Positions 50,115 to 59,347 of a stretch of DNA of 64,000 bases are shown here, in pieces. This DNA is from Lacticaseibacillus rhamnosus (lineage in GTDB: Bacteria > Bacillota > Bacilli > Lactobacillales > Lactobacillaceae), in the NCBI RefSeq assembly GCF_900636965.1, contig NZ_LR134331.1, positions 496,001 through 560,000 of the forward strand, written 5' to 3'. Below the pieces are notes generated by a model, which worked only from the letters and a program-made list of their open reading frames with translations, did not search any database and was not told the DNA's origin. Position 1 is the first letter of the stretch. Every line of letters begins with the position of its first letter. A program made the position numbers and the translations under genes.

Positions 50115-51137
50115 TTATGCCCATGGTCCAGCAACCACAATCTTCCCGATCATGTGTCCGGATTCAACGAGTGCATGTGCCTGACGCAGGTTTGCGGCAT
50201 TAAGCGGTTGTAGTGTCTTAGTCAAGGTGCATTGCAGCGTGCCTTTGTCGAGAAGCGCGGCAACTTGATCAAGAATGGCGCCTTGCGAATCTAGGCCATA
50301 GCCATACCAAGACTTTGAGAACATCCACTCCCACGCAAATGTTGCCCGCTTCTTAGTGAGTTTCTGCAAGTTGATGCCGTGGCGATTTTCGGTAATAGCC
50401 GCGACCCAACCATCAGGACGAATCATGGTGGCGATCTCGGACCAGTGCTCGTCTAGATGCGACAGATTAAGGATATAATCGACATCTTTAAACCCGGCTG
50501 CCTTCAGCTGCGGTGGTAATGGCTTGCGGTGGTTTAAAACGTGATCAGCACCATGATCCTGTACCCATTTTTGTGATTCGGGACGTGAAGCGGTTGCCAG
50601 AACCTGCAGACCGGCCAGATGCGCTAACTGTGTCGCCATGGAACCGACACCGCCGGAACCGTTGATAATTAAGATCGTATGATGCCGATTTTCTGCAGTT
50701 GCATCCGGCGAAATATGTAACTTTTCAAACAACGCTTCCCATGCGGTGAGACTGGTTAGTGGCATGGCGGCTGCTTGGGCATCGTTCAGGTTCTTCGGTG
50801 CGTGACCGACAATGCGTTCATCGACTAACTGATATTCGGCATCGCTTCCGGAGCGTTTATAACTACCAGCGTAGAAGACCCGATCACCAACTCTAAAGCG
50901 CGTGACATCTTGACCCACAGCATTGACGGTACCAACAGCATCCCATCCCAACACTTTAGGCTGAGCCAACTGCGCGTGCCCTGCTCCTCGTGTACCTGTG
51001 TCAACAGGATTAACAGACACAGCACGAACATTCACTAGAAGGTCGTGACCAGTGGGGGTTGGCTTAGAAAGGGTCAGATCTTCTAAACTACGAGCATCTT
51101 GAATGGGTAAATGTTGCGTAAAACCAATTGCTTTCAT
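50115..51137 (-). CDS. MDR-family zinc-type alcohol dehydrogenase/quinone reductase-like protein
   Basis: The 340-residue protein has an N-terminal GroES-like domain (VRAVSVNPVDTGTRGAG; LGWDAVGTVNAVG) and a Rossmann domain with INGSGGVGSMATQLAHLAG for NADPH. Catalytic zinc Cys/His ligands of true alcohol dehydrogenases are not seen, so it is closer to zeta-crystallin-like quinone/enone reductases. It is divergent from an HxlR regulator, the usual pairing for electrophile-induced reductases. Confidence 0.87.
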   Translation of the reverse strand: MKAIGFTQHLPIQDARSLEDLTLSKPTPTGHDLLVNVRAVSVNPVDTGTRGAGHAQLAQPKVLGWDAVGTVNAVGQDVTRFRVGDRVFYAGSYKRSGSDAEYQLVDERIVGHAPKNLNDAQAAAMPLTSLTAWEALFEKLHISPDATAENRHHTILIINGSGGVGSMATQLAHLAGLQVLATASRPESQKWVQDHGADHVLNHRKPLPPQLKAAGFKDVDYILNLSHLDEHWSEIATMIRPDGWVAAITENRHGINLQKLTKKRATFAWEWMFSKSWYGYGLDSQGAILDQVAALLDKGTLQCTLTKTLQPLNAANLRQAHALVESGHMIGKIVVAGPWA

Positions 51138-51237
51138 TGAAGTAGCTTCCTTTCGCTAAGTTTCACCTTGTATGTTAGCGGGCATGTTCTAAAATAGTAA
51201 GTGAGTAAATTGTAAGTAACTTAAAAAAGGAAGTCCT

Positions 51238-51585
51238 ATGATGTCAGGCGAACTTTATGATTGTGCGGCTGGGTGTCCAGTTCAAAATACAGTTGACATT
51301 ATTTCAGGTAAATGGAAAAGTGTGATCCTATACCATCTTTTTCAGGGTGACGCGACACGGTTCAGTACGCTTAATAAAGCCATCCCATCAGTAACTGAAC
51401 GGATGTTGGCATTACAATTAGCACAGCTAGAAGCGGATCATGTCATTACTAAAAAGCCAGGTGACGCCGATGGACGAGCCACAGAATACGGACTAACAGA
51501 ATTCGGGCAGACACTGGCACCAGTGATCCAAGCGATGGCAACCTGGGGCGAGGCTTATCAAGCACGACAAAAAGCGACCGCCTGA
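51238..51585 (+). CDS. HxlR-family transcriptional regulator
   Basis: This 115-residue winged-helix protein starts MMSGELYDCAAGCPVQNTVDIISGKWKSVILYHL, with the conserved Cys in GCPV used for redox or electrophile sensing by HypR/QorR-like members. AIPSVTERMLALQLAQLEADHVI is the recognition region. It is divergent from the MDR reductase; the spacer has repeated GTAAGT/GTAAGTAAC strings (51199-51222) that may be its operator. Start 51238 (or 51241) follows AAGGAAG. Confidence 0.9.
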   Translation: MMSGELYDCAAGCPVQNTVDIISGKWKSVILYHLFQGDATRFSTLNKAIPSVTERMLALQLAQLEADHVITKKPGDADGRATEYGLTEFGQTLAPVIQAMATWGEAYQARQKATA

Positions 51586-51608
51586 CTGGACATACTGAAG
51601 ATGAACAT

Positions 51609-51655
51609 TAAAAAGCATCGTTGGGATTTTTAAATGGTCCCCAACGATGCTTTTT
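51609..51655. terminator. Bidirectional terminator (HxlR and TSUP genes)
   Basis: AAAAGCATCGTTGGG pairs with CCCAACGATGCTTTT, flanked by A and T runs on both sides, between convergent genes. Confidence 0.9.
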
Positions 51656-51658
51656 ATG

Positions 51659-52411
51659 CTATAAATACGCCTGATAGAACAGGAAAACCGCAAGCCCAAG
51701 TGCAAAGATACCGACTGCAGTTTTAATAATGCGAGATGGGATCAAGCGAACAATGACCGGTCCGAGAAAACCACCTGCAAATAAGCCGATGCAGACCGGG
51801 ATTAGGACACCCCAGGCAATTGGCATTGAGAAGATAAACATGATGGATGTCACTAGGTTATTCACAAGTGAGGCAAGATTGCGCATGGCATTGTAGGTGG
51901 CATAAGGGCCTTCAACAAGTCGCGAAAGTACGGCCACCATCAGCAATCCGGCACCGGCACCAAAATAGCCAACATAAATACCGACTAACATCACCAGCAC
52001 ATAGCCCAACCACCGCAAGTGCTGACGCGTAGAACTGTTACTGCTTGCGGGTTTGGGTGGCATTAGAATCAAGACGCCAGCCAAAAAGATGATAAACGGG
52101 ACGACTCTTTTGAATCCTGCGTTGGAACTATGAATTAAAATAAGAGCCCCAAAAACGCCGCCAATGGTATTAAGCAACGTGATGACAAGCGCCTGATGCC
52201 AGTGATCTTTTAATTCGTGGCGAGAAGCAGCAACCGCAGATGAACCGCTAAATAAAAGTCCAATTGTATTGGTAGCGTTAGCTGTAATCGGCGCCACGCC
52301 AACTGACAATAGCACCGGATAAAGCGTGAGTGCTGCCATCCCGACAATACCGTTGAGAATGCCGGCAAGTAGACTCATGCCTAGTAAGAAAAGGATGGTT
52401 TCGATTGTCAT
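51659..52411 (-). CDS. TSUP (TauE/SafE)-family membrane transporter
   Basis: The 250-residue protein has about eight membrane helices and the two family repeats: LAGILNGIVGMAALTLYPVLL..TANATNTIGLL and VGIYVGYFGAGAGLLMVAVL..YNAMRNLASLVNN. TSUP proteins export sulfite, sulfoacetate or related organic anions; the substrate is not known. The ATG at 52411 follows GAGGCGAATTC; the longer frame lacks an RBS. Transcribed alone. Confidence 0.85.
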   Translation of the reverse strand: MTIETILFLLGMSLLAGILNGIVGMAALTLYPVLLSVGVAPITANATNTIGLLFSGSSAVAASRHELKDHWHQALVITLLNTIGGVFGALILIHSSNAGFKRVVPFIIFLAGVLILMPPKPASSNSSTRQHLRWLGYVLVMLVGIYVGYFGAGAGLLMVAVLSRLVEGPYATYNAMRNLASLVNNLVTSIMFIFSMPIAWGVLIPVCIGLFAGGFLGPVIVRLIPSRIIKTAVGIFALGLAVFLFYQAYL

Positions 52412-52636
52412 GAATTCGCCTCGTTTTGCTTTAGCTGAAATTATATATCTTTGATACCAGAAATTCGTTAATAGTGCATCTTTTACACATCTGAAAAGGT
52501 GATTCAATTGATGTTAGTGTGCGGTCGTTTTGCATGATAAGCAAAATAATTGAATGATACGGACTTCATGACATAATAAATGGAACCCAACTTACGGTTA
52601 AATTGAGTAAAACGCATTGACGTCTGAGGAGCTTTT

Positions 52637-53776
52637 ATGACTAAGAAAGTTTACCGCATTCTCATCCCAACCCTAACCTTTTTCTACCTATGGCTTGCCC
52701 TAGGTGGCCTTGATCAAGCTGCAAAACTCTGGCTTAAACTGGTCATCATCGCAATCGGGGCCTTTTTAAGTCTGCTTTGGATTCGAATGGTTCGGTTGCC
52801 GCCTTTTCGTGAGGTGCGGCACTTGTGGCATCAAATTGAAACGCTGCAGTTTATGATTGTTTCTGATCCGAAGAACCGGCTAGATTTGTTGAAGCGGCGC
52901 GTTTTTGCCGATCAGGCGCGACATTTTCGCGGGTTGGCCGTTTATAGTTATGTCTTGAGTATGCTGTCAGGACTGATTTTAGATGGGCTGGGATTTGTGC
53001 GAGTAAGCGATTTTGTGGTGACGATTGGCTGGACATTAGCGCTGATGGTGCTCATCACGGTGTATATTATTGGCGCCATTCAGGCATTTGCCACGCACTT
53101 AATTCGAACCTTTGTGAGTTTGCAGCTGTTTGCCCCGTTGGCTTTGCTGATTGGCCTGAATATAACCGGAATCATGCCTGACTTCAGTGCTTTCCGCGAT
53201 TATATTCTATATTACCTGCTGTTGAGCATCACGATTTCTGCGGTAATGATTGTGATGGTGCCGAATTATCAGTTGCGGGTGTTGACGAATTATATTCCTG
53301 CGATTAATGCGACGAGCACGGTGATCATTTTTCTGCTGGCGGAGTTTGGCAATACGGCGATGGCAGGCATTGCGCATCAGATTAGTCAAGGACTTGATTT
53401 ATCGCCGACACTGACGGCTAGTTTGTTTGGGCCGAAAATGATTGCGGCGATTCGCGAATTGCTAACGCTGGTCAGTATTGTGTTTCTCATCAGCGGCAAC
53501 GTTATTTCCGCGGTGATGACGCATTATCGAGTGAAGAGTGAAAATCAATTGAAGCAAGTGCTGGCTGACATCACGCTTCCGATTTCGTCAACGGATTATC
53601 AAAGGTTGCGATCAATTGTTTATCACGGCTTAGCTTATAATGCGTTGTTGATTATTGGTCGGCAGGATCTTTATCAGGCTGTCTGCACTTATGAACGGCA
53701 ACATGGTCTGGAGCCGCCTGCAGAGGAAGCAACCCAGTCCAAACGTCGCTGGTTTGAATGGCCCAAACGGCATTAG
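52637..53776 (+). CDS. Multi-pass membrane protein of unknown function
   Basis: The 379-residue protein has two N-terminal helices (ILIPTLTFFYLWLALGG; LVIIAIGAFLSLLWI). A ~60-residue polar loop and at least four to six more helices follow, then a soluble C-terminal tail with a short Lys/Arg-rich end. AGGAG precedes the ATG. It lies 125 bases before an ABC ATPase gene but may be a separate unit. No family recognised. Confidence 0.7.
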   Translation: MTKKVYRILIPTLTFFYLWLALGGLDQAAKLWLKLVIIAIGAFLSLLWIRMVRLPPFREVRHLWHQIETLQFMIVSDPKNRLDLLKRRVFADQARHFRGLAVYSYVLSMLSGLILDGLGFVRVSDFVVTIGWTLALMVLITVYIIGAIQAFATHLIRTFVSLQLFAPLALLIGLNITGIMPDFSAFRDYILYYLLLSITISAVMIVMVPNYQLRVLTNYIPAINATSTVIIFLLAEFGNTAMAGIAHQISQGLDLSPTLTASLFGPKMIAAIRELLTLVSIVFLISGNVISAVMTHYRVKSENQLKQVLADITLPISSTDYQRLRSIVYHGLAYNALLIIGRQDLYQAVCTYERQHGLEPPAEEATQSKRRWFEWPKRH

Positions 53777-53901
53777 CCTTGGCAGACACCTTAAGTAAAG
53801 TTACATCCGTTTTTTAAATTAGTTTTGCCATTTAAGCGGTATAGGCAAAAATGGTCTGCTATACTTAGAAAAAATCTTTGGATTGCTAAGAAGGTGAGCC
53901 C

Positions 53902-54636
53902 ATGAAACAACTGGAAATTGCACATTTGGATAAGGCGTTTGATCAGCAGGTTTTGTTTAAAGATGCTAACTATACGTTTAAACAAGGAAAAATCTATGGC
54001 TTGCTAGGGCGCAACGGTTCGGGAAAGTCGACTTTATTTAACATGATTGTGCGTAACTTGCCGCATGATCATGGCACGATCGCAATTGATGCCGATGATG
54101 GTCAAGGATTGATCACGGATTATGCGGACACATCGGTGGGCATGGTTTATACCCAACCGCATTTGCCGGCGTTTATGACCGGGGTGGAGTTTGTGGATTA
54201 TTTTATGGCGATTAATCGGCAGCGTCTTGAGCAAACCCACACGAGCGTTAAAGCGGCGGATTTCTTTTCATTGGCGGGGTTGTCGCAGGCGGATGCCAAT
54301 AAGTTGTTGCGCGATTATTCCGAGGGGATGCGCAATAAGTTGCAGATTGTGGTGTCACTAATGCTTAAGCCGCCCGTATTACTGTTAGACGAGCCGCTGA
54401 CGACGGTGGATGTGGTGGCGGCTCATGAAATGCAACAGATGATTGTCGCGATGAAGGTCGACTCGGTAGTTGTTTTCTCGACCCATATTATGCAGTTAGC
54501 ACAGGCCATTTGTGACGCGGTGGTGTTGCTGCATGATAAAAAGCTGAGCGAACTGGAAGGTCTGGATATTCACAGTCAGGAATTTGAAGAGGCTGTGATT
54601 GCGCGTTTAAGTGATGAGGTGCAGGCAGATGCGTGA
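53902..54636 (+). CDS. ABC transporter ATP-binding protein
   Basis: The 244-residue ATPase has Walker A GRNGSGKST, a Q-loop region (GMVYTQPHLPAF), a variant signature YSEGMRNKLQ, Walker B VLLLDEPLTTVD and the H-loop FSTHIM. It energises the membrane subunit encoded next; their ends overlap by 8 bases. The weak signature (SEGM instead of SGGQ) is common in two-gene exporters of this kind. Substrate unknown. AAGGTGAG precedes the ATG. Confidence 0.9.
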   Translation: MKQLEIAHLDKAFDQQVLFKDANYTFKQGKIYGLLGRNGSGKSTLFNMIVRNLPHDHGTIAIDADDGQGLITDYADTSVGMVYTQPHLPAFMTGVEFVDYFMAINRQRLEQTHTSVKAADFFSLAGLSQADANKLLRDYSEGMRNKLQIVVSLMLKPPVLLLDEPLTTVDVVAAHEMQQMIVAMKVDSVVVFSTHIMQLAQAICDAVVLLHDKKLSELEGLDIHSQEFEEAVIARLSDEVQADA

Positions 54637-56245
54637 TGCTTGGCGATATTACTGGTTTCAGGCGCAGGTCAATGCAACGACGATGGTGAATGGGTTCATC
54701 TACTTTTTGCGGCGATTTCCGTTTCTAGGTAAAAAGATCCCGACAAAGTGGTACCGGCCAAGTGCTTTGAAAACCCTCATGGCAATTGCGGTTAACTTTT
54801 TCACGATTTTGCTAAAACCGGTGACAACGCTTTTGCTAATCGGGTTAGCGTTTTTGGTTGGCAGTGCGTATCACGATTATGTGCATCCACTGGCAACCGA
54901 TCTTTCACTGCGCGTCATGATCGCGGTACTGGTTTATCTGGTGGGCTTTCTCATGTTTCGCGGCTTGGTATTCCGCAATTTGCCGCTGAGCCTCAAGTCG
55001 GTTAAATTAGGTGATTATTTTGCCTTGGATCGGCCGGCACTGGTGCGCGGGTTGATGCTGATGGATCAAATCAGTGGCGTTGTACTTGGACCACTATTGC
55101 CTATGTTTGCGCTCGCCTTGTTGACGCAGCATATGTGGCTGTTTTTGGTTGGACTGCCGATTGCCATTTTCGGGTGGTTATGGCCGAGTTTCATTCCGCG
55201 GTTGCTTTGGGCACACTGGCGGCTGGGATTGCTGGTGCAGATTGGGTACTGGCTGAGTTTACTGGGACTCCCCATTGGCTTAGTGGTAACCGGAAAATTA
55301 GCCGCCTTTACGGTTGGCGTTTTTTCACCGCTGGGCTTTCTGATTGGCTGGGCTGGCGTGGTGCTGACTGGGTGGTATATTTACCGTTTTCCGAATGATA
55401 ATTCCTTAATCATGGCCTCCATTCAGGATGCGGTGCGGACGTTAAATCTTGTTGCCTCAGCCAAAAAGCAGCAACTTCTCGCGGCAGGAACTGCAATGCA
55501 AAAGAAACTGACGCTGGATACCACCGTGGCCCTCAAGTCTGAAAACCGTTCCGGCAGTAATTATCTCAATGCCTTGTTGTTTGCCCGTTACCGCCGCCAG
55601 CTATGGAAAAAGTTGCGGACCCGCCTGTTCTGGGTTATTGGACTTGGCGGAGGGCTTTTGATCGCTTTAAAACTTTTCGCTGTCCATAACTTAGGCGATC
55701 TGACACCGATCTATGGCGGCATTTTCTTCTTGATGTATTTAACCTCGCTGGGTGGCCAAATTGTTCAGTTGTTATTTGTTAATTGTGACGCGGCAATGTT
55801 GTATTATCCTTTTTACCGCCAGCCCAAGACCATTTTAGCGGGATTCTTTTATCGGTTTTGGCACATTGTTCAGTACAATGCAGTGACTGGGTTCACGGTT
55901 TTCCTGTTGATTTTTGCACTGCAGTTAATCGCACCGGTAGCAGATCAGGTTAACTTTTATCTGGTCTTGTTGCTGGAAATCTGTGGGCTGATGTTGTTCT
56001 TTTCGTTTCACGATCTCTTCATTTACTACCTGCTGCAGCCATTTACGGATGATATGGACGTTGTCTCGCCGCTGTATCGGTTCTTAAGCTTCGGAATGTA
56101 TTGGGTGGCGTGGCTTTTTACGCAGATTCATTTTTACGGCTATGGTTATGCAATTCTCATTGGTACGGTGACGCTGCTTTATGTCGGGATCGGTACCGCG
56201 GTGATTTACCGAGTGGCACCTAAGACTTTCCGGATTCGGTATTAA
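54629..56245 (+). CDS. ABC transporter permease (large integral membrane protein)
   Basis: The 538-residue protein begins MRDAWRYYWFQAQVNATTM and has around ten membrane helices in two groups separated by a polar stretch (~residues 260-330). It is coupled to the ATPase gene by overlapping coordinates and the GAGGTG site inside it. No substrate motif is seen. A terminator follows at 56285. Confidence 0.82.
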   Translation: MRDAWRYYWFQAQVNATTMVNGFIYFLRRFPFLGKKIPTKWYRPSALKTLMAIAVNFFTILLKPVTTLLLIGLAFLVGSAYHDYVHPLATDLSLRVMIAVLVYLVGFLMFRGLVFRNLPLSLKSVKLGDYFALDRPALVRGLMLMDQISGVVLGPLLPMFALALLTQHMWLFLVGLPIAIFGWLWPSFIPRLLWAHWRLGLLVQIGYWLSLLGLPIGLVVTGKLAAFTVGVFSPLGFLIGWAGVVLTGWYIYRFPNDNSLIMASIQDAVRTLNLVASAKKQQLLAAGTAMQKKLTLDTTVALKSENRSGSNYLNALLFARYRRQLWKKLRTRLFWVIGLGGGLLIALKLFAVHNLGDLTPIYGGIFFLMYLTSLGGQIVQLLFVNCDAAMLYYPFYRQPKTILAGFFYRFWHIVQYNAVTGFTVFLLIFALQLIAPVADQVNFYLVLLLEICGLMLFFSFHDLFIYYLLQPFTDDMDVVSPLYRFLSFGMYWVAWLFTQIHFYGYGYAILIGTVTLLYVGIGTAVIYRVAPKTFRIRY

Positions 56246-56284
56246 TCTGGCCGCGTTTAGGGTGGAATTTAATGTTAGTTCATG

Positions 56285-56314
56285 AGCACTGCCAGCAGCT
56301 GGCAGTGCTTTTTT
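56285..56314 (+). terminator. Terminator of the first ABC operon
   Basis: AGCACTGCCAGC pairs with GCTGGCAGTGCT, then TTTTT. Confidence 0.9.
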
Positions 56315-56451
56315 AATATCACCCAGCAGATGCCTTGTTGCAAGCGGTTGCGGCAACAGGTAGAGTTGAATTAGGAAACACTTGTTTTGCAATGAATCAT
56401 AACCGATATAAGTGCGGAGCTAATAGGCTTGGGGCAATGGAGGGTGAAGGC

Positions 56452-57132
56452 ATGCAGACGAAGGTACTGGCGGTGGATGATGATACTGCTATTTTGGCAA
56501 TGTTGAAGCGATACTTTGCGTGGCGGCTACCGGAGTTTCGATTACTCACAGCAGATGCAGGGCAAGCAGCCTTGAGTCAATTGGCGCAGCAGCCCGACTT
56601 GATTTTGCTGGATGTTAATTTACCGGATATTGATGGCTTTACTTTAACCAGTCGAATTCGTGCGATCACTTCTGTCCCCATTATCTTTTTAACCGCACGT
56701 ATTACCGATCAGGATAAGGTGCAGGGGTTAGGCGCAGGCGGTGATGACTATGTGACCAAGCCATTTAGTCTGACGGAATTAGGTGCACGCATCAAGGCAC
56801 ATGTCAGACGGGCCCATCAGCCGGACAAACAGGCGCAGATTGCCGTTTTTGGGCGGATCATGATTGATTATCATGCGCATCAGGTCTCGGTGGATACGAC
56901 TTGCCTAAAACTTGAAAATAAGCAATATCAACTGATTGAATGGCTAAGCCTGAATCCGGGGCAGGTGTTTAGCCGCGAGCAGTTGTATGAAAAGATTTGG
57001 GGCTACGATGCACAAGGGGATGAGCGGGTGATCACCGAGCACATTCGCCGCATTCGCAAGCTCTTTGATGCCTGTCAGGTAACATCGCCCATCGTAACGG
57101 TTTGGGGAGTGGGATATAAATGGCAAAATTAA
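56452..57132 (+). CDS. OmpR-family response regulator
   Basis: The 226-residue protein has a receiver domain with acidic pocket (AVDDD), phospho-acceptor Asp54 in ILLDVNLPDIDG, Thr in FLTAR and Lys in VTKPF. A winged-helix DNA-binding domain follows (KQYQLIEWLSLNPGQVFSREQLYEKIWGY; VITEHIRRIRKLF). It pairs with the kinase that overlaps its end. AGGG precedes the ATG at 56452. The ABC genes downstream are its likely targets. Confidence 0.93.
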   Translation: MQTKVLAVDDDTAILAMLKRYFAWRLPEFRLLTADAGQAALSQLAQQPDLILLDVNLPDIDGFTLTSRIRAITSVPIIFLTARITDQDKVQGLGAGGDDYVTKPFSLTELGARIKAHVRRAHQPDKQAQIAVFGRIMIDYHAHQVSVDTTCLKLENKQYQLIEWLSLNPGQVFSREQLYEKIWGYDAQGDERVITEHIRRIRKLFDACQVTSPIVTVWGVGYKWQN

Positions 57133-58244
57133 AAGCACACTTTATGAAGCTATCGATTAAAAAAGCACTTTTACAGATGATTCTGCTGGGAACGATTGTC
57201 GCCGGCATCATGATGTTGCTATTTTTACAAGTCTGGCATCTCCTGATGTTTCACTTAACGACGGCTTTAGCGACTCACTGGTTTTTAGGCGGTGTCGGTT
57301 TGTATTTTGGCGGAGCAATTATTGGTAGCTTCGCCGTTTTATATGCGGTTATGAATGCGATGGCGCGGATGGTTTATCGGCTTAAGTTTGCACCGCCGTT
57401 AGCCCAGTTAAAGGCGGGGGTGGCACATATTCAGGCTCAGGATCTGGATTTTGAACTGCATGCCAAGACAACCGACGAACTGGGGCAATTGGTGGGCGCA
57501 TTTGAAGCGATGCGCCAGGCCCTTCGCCAAGCACTTGAAGAAGCATGGCAGTTGGTTGAGGATCAAAAACAGGTGAATGCGGCTTTTGCCCATGACCTGC
57601 GAACGCCATTGACGGTTTTGCAAGGCAACCTGGAACTTTTGACCATGGCGGATAAGGATGAGCAGCCGGATCAGGCACTCTTGGCTGAGATGCACCAGCA
57701 GTTGGATCGGATGACGGCTTTTATCCAAACGATGAGTCATCTTTCCGCGCTTCAAAACCGTCAGCTAACCGGTGAGGCGATGACGCCGGCCGCCTTGGAA
57801 CAACAACTTAAAGAAGAAGCCAGCAAACTTGTTCCGGCTACCAAAACGGTTACTTGGAAGGTCGAGAACCAGCTGACAACAAACGAGTCGCTTGCAATTG
57901 CACCGGATGTGGTACTTGAAGTTTTCGATAATCAACTGACCAATGCTTGTCGGTTTGCCGCTGAGCAGGTGGCGATTCACTTAACCGCAACGGCAAACGG
58001 GTTGACGATAAAAGTTGATAATGATGGTCCGCCGTTGACGCCGGGTGAACAAGCTAAAGCCAAGTTGCCGTATTTTTCCAATGATCGTCAAGCCCAACAT
58101 CTCGGAGTCGGTATGTACATCTGTACGCAATTATGCGCGGCGCATCGGGGTCATTTTACAATTGCCAATCAACCAGATACCCAAGGCGTCAGCACCATTG
58201 CCGAATTTGGTTTTTTAACGCCTGCCTCCAGCTCGACTGATTGA
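57120..58244 (+). CDS. Sensor histidine kinase
   Basis: The 374-residue kinase has two N-terminal membrane helices (residues ~17-48 and ~54-82) with almost no outside loop. A HAMP-like linker (LKFAPPLAQLKAGV) is followed by HisKA with His158 in AFAHDLRTPLTVLQGNLELL, and HATPase motifs FDNQLTNACRFA, DNDGPPL and GVGMYICTQL. The short extracytoplasmic part suggests sensing within the membrane or through the adjacent ABC transporter, as in intramembrane-sensing kinases for antimicrobial peptides. Its ATG lies within the regulator gene. Confidence 0.92.
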   Translation: MAKLKAHFMKLSIKKALLQMILLGTIVAGIMMLLFLQVWHLLMFHLTTALATHWFLGGVGLYFGGAIIGSFAVLYAVMNAMARMVYRLKFAPPLAQLKAGVAHIQAQDLDFELHAKTTDELGQLVGAFEAMRQALRQALEEAWQLVEDQKQVNAAFAHDLRTPLTVLQGNLELLTMADKDEQPDQALLAEMHQQLDRMTAFIQTMSHLSALQNRQLTGEAMTPAALEQQLKEEASKLVPATKTVTWKVENQLTTNESLAIAPDVVLEVFDNQLTNACRFAAEQVAIHLTATANGLTIKVDNDGPPLTPGEQAKAKLPYFSNDRQAQHLGVGMYICTQLCAAHRGHFTIANQPDTQGVSTIAEFGFLTPASSSTD

Positions 58245-58342
58245 TCTGATTTTAGGTAAATTGGCTGAGTTGTCAGAAAATTGTCATTTACTTGTTACAG
58301 TCTGCTTATCAACATGATGCGTCTGCCAATTTAGAAATTGCA

Positions 58343-58383
58343 GGTGAGAAAAAACGGGTGCCTTTACTGCACGCGGTTCTCAC
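58343..58383 (+). promoter_or_regulatory. Hairpin in the leader of the second ABC operon
   Basis: GTGAGAA pairs with TTCTCAC, with an inner GGGTGC/GCACGC, 52 bases before the ABC ATPase start. No T-run follows. It may be a message stabiliser or operator. Confidence 0.4.
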
Positions 58384-58435
58384 AGCGCGGTTTTGAACAA
58401 ACTGGCTCGCTTCATGAATAAGGAGGCTTTTTTTG

Positions 58436-59335
58436 ATGACAACGATTCAGATTGAGCAGTTAGTGAAGCAATATCGTGGCCGACAACAGCCGGCTTTGGA
58501 TCACGTTTCGTTGAATATCCAGTCAGGAATGTATGGATTATTGGGGAAAAACGGTGCCGGTAAATCCACGTTGATGAAGATTTTGACAACACTTGAGCAA
58601 CCTACTTCCGGTAAGGTGTTGGTGGATGGCACACCACTTAAAGATGCGCGCAGTATTCGGCGCAAAATTGGGTATCTGCCGCAACAGTTCGGGTTTTATC
58701 CAACCATGAAAGTTATTGACGCAATGACCTATTTGGCAATCTTAGCTGAGGTGCCGGCTCGCGAGCAGAAGCGGCGAATTGAGCGGTTACTGGCAGCTGT
58801 TCATTTGACAGCTCAGGCGAAAACGAAAGTCAAGGCGTTGTCTGGTGGTATGTTGCAACGGTTAGGCATTGCGCAGGCGCTCGTGAATGAGCCACGGGTT
58901 TTGATTGTTGATGAACCCACTGCGGGACTGGACCCGGAAGAACGGATACGATTTCGGAATTTGTTGGCAGATTTTGCTAATGAGCGTTTGGTACTCTTGT
59001 CTACTCATATTGTTTCCGATGTTGAGGCAACGACTAATCGTATTGGCATCCTTGATCATGGGCGACTGGTTTTCAATGGGACCACTGACGAGCTTATTGA
59101 TGCGGCTGCGGGGCATGTTTTTGTCGGTGACTTACCGGTGGCGCAGCTTAAACAGTTTAAGACGCAGTACCAGATTAGTGAACAAACAGCGCACGGGCAG
59201 CATATTCGGGTACGCTTTTTAGCTCGTACTCCGTTGGCAACTTGGCAATCGGTTGCGCCAACGTTGGAGGAGGCGTATCTGTATTTACAAACCCAGCATC
59301 ATCAAGCGTTGGTGAAGACGGTAAGCGGTGTGTGA
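58436..59335 (+). CDS. ABC transporter ATP-binding protein
   Basis: The 299-residue ATPase has Walker A GKNGAGKST, signature ALSGGMLQRLG, Walker B VLIVDEPTAGLDP and H-loop LLSTHIV. A ~80-residue C-terminal extension follows, as in drug/bacteriocin exporter ATPases. It is followed by two permease genes. The ATG at 58436 has AAGGAGG. Its place right after the two-component genes suggests regulated export of a toxic peptide or drug. Confidence 0.92.
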   Translation: MTTIQIEQLVKQYRGRQQPALDHVSLNIQSGMYGLLGKNGAGKSTLMKILTTLEQPTSGKVLVDGTPLKDARSIRRKIGYLPQQFGFYPTMKVIDAMTYLAILAEVPAREQKRRIERLLAAVHLTAQAKTKVKALSGGMLQRLGIAQALVNEPRVLIVDEPTAGLDPEERIRFRNLLADFANERLVLLSTHIVSDVEATTNRIGILDHGRLVFNGTTDELIDAAAGHVFVGDLPVAQLKQFKTQYQISEQTAHGQHIRVRFLARTPLATWQSVAPTLEEAYLYLQTQHHQALVKTVSGV

Positions 59336-59347
59336 GGAGGGGTCATT